Assembly: GCA_003231035.1 (NCBI GenBank)
Contig: QIHU01000137.1
Location: forward strand, 1-5,441
Length of the DNA: 5,441 nucleotides
From: Acidobacteriota bacterium
GTDB taxonomy: Bacteria; Acidobacteriota; Thermoanaerobaculia; Multivoradales; SZUA-115
Reading direction: 5' to 3'
Shown: piece by piece, positions 1 through 5,441 of the stretch
Layout of the letters: every line of letters begins with the position of its first letter
Numbering within the stretch: position 1 is the first letter of the stretch
The notes under the pieces: model-generated
Told to the model about the DNA's origin: nothing
Seen by the model: only the letters and a program-made list of their open reading frames with translations
Database searches by the model: none
Translations under genes and position numbers: made by a program

Positions 1-842
1 ACCCCGATGGAAGCGAGGCAGCCGGTAAAAAGAGCCTTGCCTACGACGAGGGTACCGACCCCGAACGGCCCCGCCATCTGCCGCTGCAAGGTGCCTAGAG
101 TTTGCTCGGCCCCTAGGTCCCGCATCGCTTGGTCACCGATCAGAAACAGCGCCATCACCGAGATACCCGGCAGGACGAAAAGAAAGATCGAGCCCCCGTT
201 GGACCCCTTCTCTTCGCTATCCTCTTCCTCGGTAAAGGTCTCCAGCTCGATAGCCGGAGGAAACAGCAAGTCAGAGACCTGTTCGAGCGCCTTGCGGGTG
301 GAAATGGCCATCTGTGTCACCTCGAGATCACTCGGTCCCCGGTCTCGGTCGACCAAGCCGGAGAGCTGATCGAGCGGGCCGCGCAAGAGGCGGCTCCCGC
401 CATCCAACAGATCGACAAGAACGGTCACCGCCTGCTCGGCGATCTCCGGCATGATCCCTTGCGCCGGGTTGCGGATCAGTTCCAGCGTCGCCGGTTCGCC
501 GTCGAGCACGGCGCGGGTCAGCCCCTCCGGAATCACGAGGAGGGCGGAAGCCTCTCCCTTGCCGATTCTCTCCCGGCCCTCCTCACCGACCGTTTCGATC
601 TCGAAATGCTCGGCCATCTGCTCGGCTCCAAAGGCACCCATCACCAGACGGCCAACAAGACCCTCGTCCCGGTTTTCGACCAGCAACTTCACCTTGGGAA
701 TGCGCGGCGAACCCCCGCCACCGAAAGCTAGCGTGATGATCAGCGAAAGAAGCACCGGAAAGGAAAGAGTGACCAGAAAGGCCAGCGGCGCTCGTCGACG
801 GCGCGCGAGATCCTTGCGAACCATGGCCCATAGCCGGCCCAT
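1..842 (-). CDS. ABC-2 type transporter permease, partial (C-terminus beyond window)
   Basis: The membrane partner of the ATPase above; 280 residues are present and the frame runs off the left edge without a stop. Reading the minus strand from the ATG at 842 gives MGRLWAMVRKDLARRRRAPL, a short basic cytoplasmic start. The first membrane segment follows at about 18-41 (FLVTLSFPVLLSLIITLAF). A large extracytoplasmic domain spans about 42-215, containing the fold usual for ABC2_membrane_3-type proteins (KVKLLVENRDEG, ASALLVIPEG, LELIRNPAQG) and an acidic stretch TFTEEEDSEEKG (202-213). A second membrane segment lies at about 217-237. RDLGAEQTLGTLQRQMAGPF (241-260) matches the family's cytoplasmic E-xx-GTLxR-xxx-P coupling helix. 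The start overlaps the ATPase stop as TGATG, so the two are probably translationally coupled. Met7 (824) is an alternative start. More membrane segments are expected outside the window. Confidence 0.9.
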   Translation of the reverse strand, partial: MGRLWAMVRKDLARRRRAPLAFLVTLSFPVLLSLIITLAFGGGGSPRIPKVKLLVENRDEGLVGRLVMGAFGAEQMAEHFEIETVGEEGRERIGKGEASALLVIPEGLTRAVLDGEPATLELIRNPAQGIMPEIAEQAVTVLVDLLDGGSRLLRGPLDQLSGLVDRDRGPSDLEVTQMAISTRKALEQVSDLLFPPAIELETFTEEEDSEEKGSNGGSIFLFVLPGISVMALFLIGDQAMRDLGAEQTLGTLQRQMAGPFGVGTLVVGKALFTGCLASIG

Positions 843-1816
843 CAGTCGCGCAGCTCGCGACCGGTCAGTTTGAGGAAGAGGCCGTTGAGACTGGGCGGTC
901 TGATGGAGACCGAGTCGATCTGAAAGTCCCCGCCCAGAACCGTCTCCAAGAGTTCCAAACCGCGGCTGCGGCGCTGGCCCTCCCGGCCCCTGAGAGCTTC
1001 GGGCGCTTCGGTGGCGATGACCAGTTTCTGCCCGTCCGCGCTCAGCACCCGTATGCCTTCGAGCCGGCCGATGTGCATCGAAATGTCGTCCACATCGAAA
1101 CGGCCCGTAACCGTCACCACCTCGCCTTCACCGACCATGGTCTCCAGCTCGGCCAGGGTCCCCTCGGCCAGGAGTTCGCCATGGTCCAGAATACCGATGC
1201 GGTTGCATAGCCCCTCCGCCTCTTCGAGGTAGTGCGTGGTGTAGAGCACCGCGGTGCCTCTGGCCGCCACTTCGCGAACGACATCCAAGATGTTCAACCG
1301 CGCTTGCGGATCGATACCCACGGTGGGTTCGTCGAGCAAGATCACTTTGGGGTCGTGGATCAACCCCAGAGCCAAGTTCAGCCGCCGCTTCATCCCCCCG
1401 GAGTAAGTCTTGACCGGATCTTTGGCGCGGGGAGTCAAACCGACTTTGTCCAGCATCGATGTGCAAGCGGCGCTCAACCGCGCGCCGGTCAAGCCGTAGA
1501 GACCACCCCAAAAGCGGAGGTTCTCCAAGGCCGAGAGATCTTGATACACCGCGGTTTCTTGCGGCACAACGCCGATTCCCGCTTTGATCTTCTTCGGATC
1601 GGCGGCGAAATCGAGCCCATCGTAGAGGATCCGCCCCCCATCCGGGCGCAAGAGGCCAGCGAGCATCGAAAGCGTGGTGGTCTTGCCCGCTCCGTTGGGC
1701 CCCAGCAGGCCGTAGATCTCGCCTTGGCGAACCTCGAACGAGATCCCGTCGACTGCCCGAATATCGTCATATCTCTTGGCCAACCGCTCAACGCGGATGG
1801 CTGGTAACTGACTCAT
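842..1816 (-). CDS. ABC-2 type exporter, ATP-binding protein
   Basis: The cytoplasmic ATPase of an ABC-2 export system (DrrA/CcmA/NodI-like), powering the adjacent permease. The 324-aa protein has a complete nucleotide-binding domain: Walker A GPNGAGKT (39-46), Q-loop Gln86 in VPQE, signature YSGGMKRR (138-145, a variant of LSGGQ), Walker B VILLDEP (158-164) with catalytic Glu163, D-loop GIDP (167-170) and switch His195. Residues beyond about 225 form the C-terminal domain common in this subfamily, ending in SLNGLFLKLTGRELRD, like the usual LEDVFLxLTGRELR ending. It also holds a short basic stretch GREGQRRSRG (277-286). The start ATG at 1816 has AGGAGG at 1826-1831 with 9-nt spacing. The TGA stop overlaps the permease ATG by one base. 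The transported substrate cannot be deduced; lipids, drugs and polysaccharides are all known for relatives. Confidence 0.95.
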   Translation of the reverse strand: MSQLPAIRVERLAKRYDDIRAVDGISFEVRQGEIYGLLGPNGAGKTTTLSMLAGLLRPDGGRILYDGLDFAADPKKIKAGIGVVPQETAVYQDLSALENLRFWGGLYGLTGARLSAACTSMLDKVGLTPRAKDPVKTYSGGMKRRLNLALGLIHDPKVILLDEPTVGIDPQARLNILDVVREVAARGTAVLYTTHYLEEAEGLCNRIGILDHGELLAEGTLAELETMVGEGEVVTVTGRFDVDDISMHIGRLEGIRVLSADGQKLVIATEAPEALRGREGQRRSRGLELLETVLGGDFQIDSVSIRPPSLNGLFLKLTGRELRD

Positions 1817-1874
1817 CGCTTCGCTCCTCCTGTCTTCATTCTACGGAGACGGGAGAAGCAAGTTCTCGGTGAGT

Positions 1875-2078
1875 TCAAACTGGTGCCGGCTCCTCAGCCT
1901 CGGGAGGCGGGGGCAGCACTTCGACCGCCTCTTCCCACCAGCTTTGTCCGGCCGTGAAACGCTCCCCCTCATGCGAGCAGGGCACCCCCACATGGTCCTT
2001 GCCGTGCAACGGCTTGCCCTGGTGACGCTCGCCAAAGAGTGAAAAGACCGAACCGCAACGAGTGCAGAAGCGCCCCAT
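1875..2078 (-). CDS. Small hypothetical protein, putative zinc-ribbon
   Basis: A 67-aa protein I do not recognise as a named family. Its N-terminus reads MGRFCTRCGS, a CxxC knuckle (Cys5, Cys8), followed by His19, His25, His29 and then PCSHEGE with Cys34 and His36. Cys5/Cys8 with Cys34/His36 would make a plausible Zn site (inference). The tail after WWEEAVEVL is PPPPEAEEPAPV, proline- and glutamate-rich and probably disordered. The frame is also open from an ATG at 2144 (89 aa, 8 nt after the ndk stop). I prefer the ATG at 2078 because it places the CxxC at the very N-terminus and the 22-residue extension uses less typical codons (AGG, CGA, CCT). Neither start has a strong ribosome site. It lies between ndk and the ABC genes on the same strand, so it may be co-transcribed. 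Role unknown. Confidence 0.65.
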   Translation of the reverse strand: MGRFCTRCGSVFSLFGERHQGKPLHGKDHVGVPCSHEGERFTAGQSWWEEAVEVLPPPPEAEEPAPV

Positions 2079-2152
2079 GATCCGGCCCCGCCGCGCCCTA
2101 GGAATGCAGCTCACCGGCGCCGCCTCAGCCCCTCGATATGCCATACGACAGA

Positions 2153-2575
2153 CTACCGGGCGGCGATCAGTTCGGAGGTCGAGAAGAAGAAGGCGGTCTC
2201 GAGGGTGGCGTTCTCGGCCGAATCGCTACCGTGGATGGCATTGCGCTCGATCGAAGTGCCGTAGAGGGCGCGCACGGTGCCTTCGGCGGCCTTGGAGACG
2301 TCGGTGGCGCCCATCACCTCGCGCAAGTAGGGGACGGCGTCGTCGCGCTCCAGCACCGCCGGCATCACCGGCCCTTCAGTCATGAACTTGACCAGGCTGC
2401 CGTAGAACCCCTTCTCGCTGTGCACCGCATAGAAGGCTTTGGCTTGATCCTCGGTCAGGTGCACCACCTTGAGGGCGCGAAGGGTGAAGCCCTTTTCTTC
2501 GAGCAAGGCCAGTACTTTCCCGGCATTGCCCGCGGCGACAGTATCGGGCTTGAGAATGGTCAGGGTCGTGGACAT
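2153..2575 (-). CDS. ndk: Nucleoside diphosphate kinase
   Basis: Transfers the terminal phosphate from ATP to other NDPs through a phospho-histidine, keeping NTP and dNTP pools balanced in the cytoplasm. The 140-aa length is typical. Family landmarks seen: TLTILKPD (4-11) with Lys9; FYAVHSEKGFYGSLVKFMTEGPV (48-70) covering the Kpn-loop region; YLREVMGATD (83-92) with Arg85 and Thr91; GTVRALYG (99-106) with Arg102; and the active-site signature ERNAIHGSDS (110-119) with catalytic His115 and Asn112. The C-terminus ETAFFF is also standard. The ATG at 2575 has AGGAG at 2583-2587 with 7-nt spacing. It lies downstream of sucCD and the S51-like gene; succinyl-CoA synthetase and Ndk are reported to associate in Pseudomonas, and both feed the NTP pool. 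A 92-nt gap upstream may carry its own promoter. Confidence 0.98.
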   Translation of the reverse strand: MSTTLTILKPDTVAAGNAGKVLALLEEKGFTLRALKVVHLTEDQAKAFYAVHSEKGFYGSLVKFMTEGPVMPAVLERDDAVPYLREVMGATDVSKAAEGTVRALYGTSIERNAIHGSDSAENATLETAFFFSTSELIAAR

Positions 2576-2630
2576 GATGGGGCTCCTATCGAGTCACTCA
2601 GCGCTAGGACGGCTAAGGAATTCCGTGGGT

Positions 2631-2636
2631 AATATA
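2631..2636 (-). promoter_or_regulatory. Possible -10 element of an ndk promoter
   Basis: TATATT on the minus strand matches the sigma-70 consensus TATAAT at five of six positions and sits in an AT-richer patch of the 92-nt gap (2576-2667) between the S51-like gene and ndk. A start of transcription near 2624 would give a leader of roughly 50 nt ending in AGGAG and the ndk ATG. No good -35 hexamer is seen at 16-18 nt spacing, so this is tentative; ndk may simply be read through from sucCD. Confidence 0.35.
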
Positions 2637-2667
2637 CGAACTAAGAAAAGGTCGGAGACGGCGCGGG

Positions 2668-3378
2668 TTACTCATCGCCAAAGGCGGTGAGATCGTCGTC
2701 CGCGTCGCCCAAGGTGAAGCAGAGGCCGACCGATTCCACGGCTCCCTCGCCGCCGAGCAAGAGGGCCGATCCGGCAGGTAGACCCAGGCCGAAGCGGGTG
2801 CCGGGTTCGGCGACCATTTGGCGCAGCCGTCGGTCATGGGTCGGATCGAAATTGACATCGATCGCGGTGGAGGGAAGCCACCCCAAACCGGCGAGCGTCC
2901 GCGCTCCTCGCAGCGAGCGCACCGTCGAACCGGCGGCTTGGGCGCTCGCGGCGATCGTTGCCACCACCCCGCCCGAGGCCACTTTGGCGAGCAGTGCCTC
3001 CTGCGCCGGCGAACCGAGAAGGGTGTCGAGCAAATGGTCGGCTACACCGCCGCCGATGTAGATGGCGGCGCACTCCGCGATGCGCTCGCTGTTTCGAATC
3101 CGCCGCGCATCCTTAGTCCGGTAGATGGGCAGGGTCTCCACCTGGCGATCGAAAGCCTCCGCCATGTAGGCGGCGAAATGATCGCCGTAGTCTTGTGAAC
3201 CACTGGCCGCCGGGAGAAAACCAATCGGGCCGGGCGGAGCCTTCTCCACCCAAGCACGGTCGGCCAGTAAGGTCTCGCCGAAGCTGAACTCGCCGCCACC
3301 GAGAAGGGCCAACCAGCCACTGCCGCTGAGGGCAGTGGCGAAGAGGTCCGACTCGGGTAGTTGTGAATCATTCACCAT
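2668..3378 (-). CDS. Peptidase S51 / cyanophycinase-like (type 1 glutamine amidotransferase-like) protein, possibly inactive
   Basis: A 236-aa cytoplasmic protein with no signal peptide or membrane segment. Features of the S51 fold appear in order: a first strand WLALLGGGEF (22-31); GFLPAASG (53-60); AIYIGGGVADHLLDTLLG (105-122), where S51 enzymes have a GG-D/N-Q loop and a helix; VVATIAASAQAAGS (138-151), at the place of the nucleophile elbow; IDVNF (173-177); and FGLGLPAGSALLLGGEG (196-212), matching the GLGIDEDTA-type strand. Ser145 could be the nucleophile, but the usual S-A-G reads S-A-Q, the usual D-Q-H-F reads D-V-N-F, and the D-E-x-T stretch reads P-A-G-S. The enzyme may therefore be altered or inactive; this rests on remembered family motifs. 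The frame stays open upstream into sucD, but the ATG at 3378 has GAGGA 7 nt upstream and leaves a 43-nt gap after sucD. Substrate unknown. Confidence 0.8.
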   Translation of the reverse strand: MVNDSQLPESDLFATALSGSGWLALLGGGEFSFGETLLADRAWVEKAPPGPIGFLPAASGSQDYGDHFAAYMAEAFDRQVETLPIYRTKDARRIRNSERIAECAAIYIGGGVADHLLDTLLGSPAQEALLAKVASGGVVATIAASAQAAGSTVRSLRGARTLAGLGWLPSTAIDVNFDPTHDRRLRQMVAEPGTRFGLGLPAGSALLLGGEGAVESVGLCFTLGDADDDLTAFGDE

Positions 3379-3385
3379 GGTGCAT

Positions 3386-3390
3386 TCCTC
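3386..3390 (-). promoter_or_regulatory. Shine-Dalgarno site of the S51-like gene
   Basis: GAGGA on the minus strand, 7 nt before the ATG at 3378. It supports this start over upstream in-frame ATG codons, which would push the gene deep into sucD. The product then begins MVNDSQLPES, shortly before the first conserved strand. Confidence 0.65.
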
Positions 3391-3421
3391 GACCCGGTGG
3401 CACTCAACGGCTCCAAAGTGC

Positions 3422-4294
3422 TCAGCGGCCCAGCGCCTTGGCCACCGCGCTGCCCATATCGGCCGGCGACTCGGCAACGTGAATCCCCGCCTCGCGCAGG
3501 GCTTCCATCTTCTCGCCCGCCGTGCCCTTACCACCCGCGATGATCGCCCCGGCGTGGCCCATGCGACGTCCCGGAGGGGCGGTGCGCCCGGCGATGAAAC
3601 CGACGACCGGTCGGTCGTAGTTGTCCTCGATCCAAGCGGCGGCCTCTTCCTCCGCCGTGCCACCGATCTCCCCGATCATCACCACCGCCTCGGTGTCGTC
3701 GTCTTCGGCGAAGGCGGAGAGGGCGTCGATGAACCGGGTACCGATGATCGGATCGCCGCCGATGCCGACGCAGGTCGATTGGCCCAGGCCGAGGTTGGTC
3801 AGCTGCCAGACCGCCTCGTAAGTCAGCGTTCCAGAGCGGCTGATCACGCCGACCTTGCCCGGCAGGTGAATATGACCCGGCATGATGCCGATCTTGGCCA
3901 AACCGGGGCTAATCGTGCCTGGGCAGTTGGGGCCGATCAAGCGGGTGGGATGATCTTCGAGGAAGGTCTTGACCTTGAGCATGTCGTTGACCGGAACCCC
4001 TTCGGTGATGCACACCGTCAGCTCGATGCCGGCGGCGGCCGCCTCCATCACCGCATCGGCGGCGAAGGGCGGCGGCACGAAGATCATGCTGGCGTTGGCC
4101 CCGGTCGCCTCGCGGGCCTCGGCGACCGAATCGAAAACGGGAATGCCGTCGACCTCTTGCCCGCCCTTACCTGGAGTGACCCCGGCGACGACTTGGGTGC
4201 CGTACTCGCGACAGCCCAGAGCGTGAAAGGTCCCTTCCTTGCCGGTGATGCCCTGCACCAGGAGGCGGGTGTCTGAATTGACCCAGATTGCCAT
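3422..4294 (-). CDS. sucD: Succinyl-CoA synthetase (succinate-CoA ligase), alpha subunit
   Basis: The alpha subunit of succinyl-CoA synthetase, which binds CoA and carries the phosphorylated histidine intermediate; it works as a complex with SucC. The 290-aa product has the family length. The N-terminal Rossmann CoA-binding domain shows QGITGKEG (14-21) and PGKGGQ (41-46), then GPNCPG (121-126), whose Cys matches the conserved Cys near CoA in E. coli. The ligase domain carries SRSGTLTYE (152-160), GIGGDPIIG (177-185) and the active-site segment GRRMGHAGAI, with the phospho-histidine at His247 (His246 in E. coli). The ATG at 4294 follows the sucC stop by 2 nt. Its GGGAGG ribosome site (4303-4308) lies inside the last codons of sucC with 8-nt spacing, so translational coupling and balanced subunit synthesis are likely. 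No domain is missing. Confidence 0.98.
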   Translation of the reverse strand: MAIWVNSDTRLLVQGITGKEGTFHALGCREYGTQVVAGVTPGKGGQEVDGIPVFDSVAEAREATGANASMIFVPPPFAADAVMEAAAAGIELTVCITEGVPVNDMLKVKTFLEDHPTRLIGPNCPGTISPGLAKIGIMPGHIHLPGKVGVISRSGTLTYEAVWQLTNLGLGQSTCVGIGGDPIIGTRFIDALSAFAEDDDTEAVVMIGEIGGTAEEEAAAWIEDNYDRPVVGFIAGRTAPPGRRMGHAGAIIAGGKGTAGEKMEALREAGIHVAESPADMGSAVAKALGR

Positions 4295-4296
4295 TG

Positions 4297-5424
4297 CTAT
4301 TGCCTCCCGGCCGCCGCGGCGACCACTTTCTCGGCGGCATCCGCCATCTGTTCGGCGACGATAAAATCGAAATCGGCATCCTTGAGGATCTGCCGCCCTT
4401 GCTTGACGTTGGTTCCCTCCAGGCGAACCACCACCGGCATGTCGACCTCGCCCAAGGCGGCCAAGGCCGCCACCACGCCGTTGGCGATGCGGTCGGTGCG
4501 CGCGATACCGCCAAAGATGTTGATCAGCACCGCCTTGACCTGCGGGTCGTTGGCCAGAATCTCAAACGCCTTCTGCACCGCTTGCTCGCTGGCTGACCCC
4601 CCCACATCGAGGAAGTTGGCCGGATCGCCACCGTGGAGTTTGATGATGTCCATGGTCGCCATCGCCAAGCCGGCGCCGTTGACCATGCAGCCAATGTCAC
4701 CGTCTTTGGCGTCCTCTTCCGCGATATCGCGCATCGCCGCCACATCCTGGTGGCGGAAGAGAGCGTTGTCGTCGAAGCTCATCTTGGCATCGAGGGCGAT
4801 CACATCCCCCTCGCCGGTGATCAACAGCGGGTTGATCTCGACCAGGGAGGCGTCGCTATCGAGGTATGCCTTCACTAGAGATCCAACCAGCTTGGCCGCC
4901 TGGCGAGCCGTTTTACCGGTCAAACCGAGGCCGTGGGCCACCGCGCGGGCTTGGAAGGGAAGCAGCCCCAAATGGGGATCGACCGGCTGACGCATGATGG
5001 CGCTCGGGTCCTTGGCCGCCACCTCTTCGATGTCCATCCCACCGGCGAGCGAAGCCATGATGACCGGCAATTCGCTCTGCCGATCGAGGGTCACCGACAG
5101 ATAGAGTTCAGTGGCGATGTTGAGCGCCTCTTCGACCAGCACTTTGCGCACTTCTTGCCCCTGCGGCCCGGTCTGCGGGGTCACCAACTGCATGCCGAGA
5201 ATCTCCCCAGCCAACTGGCGAGCCTCCTCGGGTGAGCCGGCGAGCTTGACACCGCCGCCCTTGCCGCGACCCCCGGCGTGAATCTGTGCCTTGATCACGC
5301 ACCTGCCGCCGAATTCCTGACAGATCTCAGCCGCTTCGTCGGCCGACTCGGTAACCTTGCCGCGCGGCGTGGCAACGCCATAGCGGCGCAAAAGTTCCTT
5401 GGCTTGATACTCGTGAATCTTCAC
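4297..5424 (-). CDS. sucC: Succinyl-CoA synthetase (succinate-CoA ligase, ADP-forming), beta subunit
   Basis: The beta subunit of succinyl-CoA synthetase, the cytoplasmic TCA-cycle enzyme that converts succinyl-CoA, NDP and phosphate to succinate, CoA and NTP. The 375-aa product is close to the usual length (about 388 in E. coli). The N-terminal ATP-grasp domain starts with MKIHEYQAKELL and carries the nucleotide-binding loop QIHAGGRGKGGGVK (residues 47-60). EINPL (196-200) and LDAKMSFDDNA (211-221) supply the expected metal and nucleotide ligands. The C-terminal CoA-ligase domain contains NGAGLAMATMD (249-259), GGDPANFLDVGG (265-276) and NIFGGI (302-307). The start is GTG at 5424, chosen because the family N-terminus begins exactly there and AGGAGG lies 5 nt upstream. 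The gene ends with TAG, 2 nt before sucD. ADP versus GDP preference cannot be settled from sequence by eye. Identification is very secure. Confidence 0.98.
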   Translation of the reverse strand: MKIHEYQAKELLRRYGVATPRGKVTESADEAAEICQEFGGRCVIKAQIHAGGRGKGGGVKLAGSPEEARQLAGEILGMQLVTPQTGPQGQEVRKVLVEEALNIATELYLSVTLDRQSELPVIMASLAGGMDIEEVAAKDPSAIMRQPVDPHLGLLPFQARAVAHGLGLTGKTARQAAKLVGSLVKAYLDSDASLVEINPLLITGEGDVIALDAKMSFDDNALFRHQDVAAMRDIAEEDAKDGDIGCMVNGAGLAMATMDIIKLHGGDPANFLDVGGSASEQAVQKAFEILANDPQVKAVLINIFGGIARTDRIANGVVAALAALGEVDMPVVVRLEGTNVKQGRQILKDADFDFIVAEQMADAAEKVVAAAAGRQ

Positions 5425-5429
5425 GAAGT

Positions 5430-5435
5430 CCTCCT
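5430..5435 (-). promoter_or_regulatory. Shine-Dalgarno site of sucC (supports GTG start)
   Basis: AGGAGG on the minus strand, 5 nt before the GTG at 5424-5422. It decides the start: no ATG lies in frame at this position, and the strong ribosome site together with the conserved MKIHEYQAKELL N-terminus makes GTG the initiation codon. The sequence upstream of it is only 6 nt long in this window, so the promoter is not visible. Confidence 0.85.
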
Positions 5436-5441
5436 GATGTC

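Noticed and set aside
129..731. A 200-codon open frame on the plus strand at the left end
   Set aside because: It is antisense to the ABC-2 permease, which shows membrane segments and the GTLxR coupling motif in its own frame. No motif or ribosome site supports the plus-strand frame.
1838..1843. TAGAAT on the minus strand as a -10 box for the ABC genes
   Set aside because: Transcription would begin at about 1831, inside the AGGAGG ribosome site, and no -35-like sequence is found at normal spacing.
1853..1867. Inverted repeat GAGAA-loop-TTCTC as a terminator before the ABC ATPase
   Set aside because: The stem is only 5 bp with a 5-nt loop and no T-run follows it, so it is not a credible intrinsic terminator.
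3379..3663. An N-terminal extension of the S51-like gene by 95 codons into sucD
   Set aside because: It would overlap about 240 bases of the well-defined sucD C-terminus, the added sequence is Arg/Pro-rich with no similarity to the fold, and the ATG at 3378 has a suitable ribosome site.
3335..4276. A 313-codon open frame on the plus strand opposite sucD
   Set aside because: It lies fully antisense to sucD and part of the S51-like gene, whose family identities are clear. Its translation is rich in Arg, Gly, His and Asp with no recognisable domain, typical of the mirror frame of GC-rich coding DNA.
1..5441. Mobile element, CRISPR, toxin-antitoxin or phage-defence system
   Set aside because: Nothing of this kind is visible: no direct or inverted repeats of note, no integrase or transposase motifs, and the genes are housekeeping or general transport genes with uniform codon use.

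Overview
The window is GC-rich (roughly 60% by eye, not computed) bacterial chromosomal DNA. All six protein-coding genes I can support lie on the minus strand, so transcription runs from right to left. I see no rRNA, tRNA, CRISPR array, insertion sequence, integrase, attachment site or origin. Good Shine-Dalgarno sequences (AGGAGG-like) and short gaps indicate a compact bacterial operon style. The order sucC-sucD-ndk and the protein style would fit Acidobacteriota or a lineage once placed in Deltaproteobacteria. That is an impression, not a proof.

Region by region in the direction of transcription: (1) 5424-3422 holds the two subunits of succinyl-CoA synthetase, sucC (GTG start) and sucD, separated by 2 nt. 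(2) 3378-2668 encodes a 236-aa protein resembling the peptidase S51 / cyanophycinase / type 1 glutamine amidotransferase-like fold, whose catalytic motifs look degenerate. (3) A 92-nt gap carries a possible promoter, followed by ndk, nucleoside diphosphate kinase (2575-2153). (4) 2078-1875 encodes a small protein with a CxxC pair and a later CxH, probably zinc-binding, with an acidic, proline-rich tail. (5) 1816 to the left edge holds an ABC-2 type exporter: an ATPase with every motif intact, and a permease whose start overlaps the ATPase stop (TGATG) and which runs off the window.

Functionally, SucCD makes ATP or GTP in the TCA cycle by substrate-level phosphorylation, and Ndk equilibrates the terminal phosphate among nucleoside di- and triphosphates, so their proximity makes metabolic sense. 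The S51-like and zinc-ribbon-like genes have no clear role in this context. The exporter is probably a separate module whose substrate cannot be read from the sequence. I did not find a convincing new multi-gene system; the most unusual item is the S51-like protein with substituted active-site positions.
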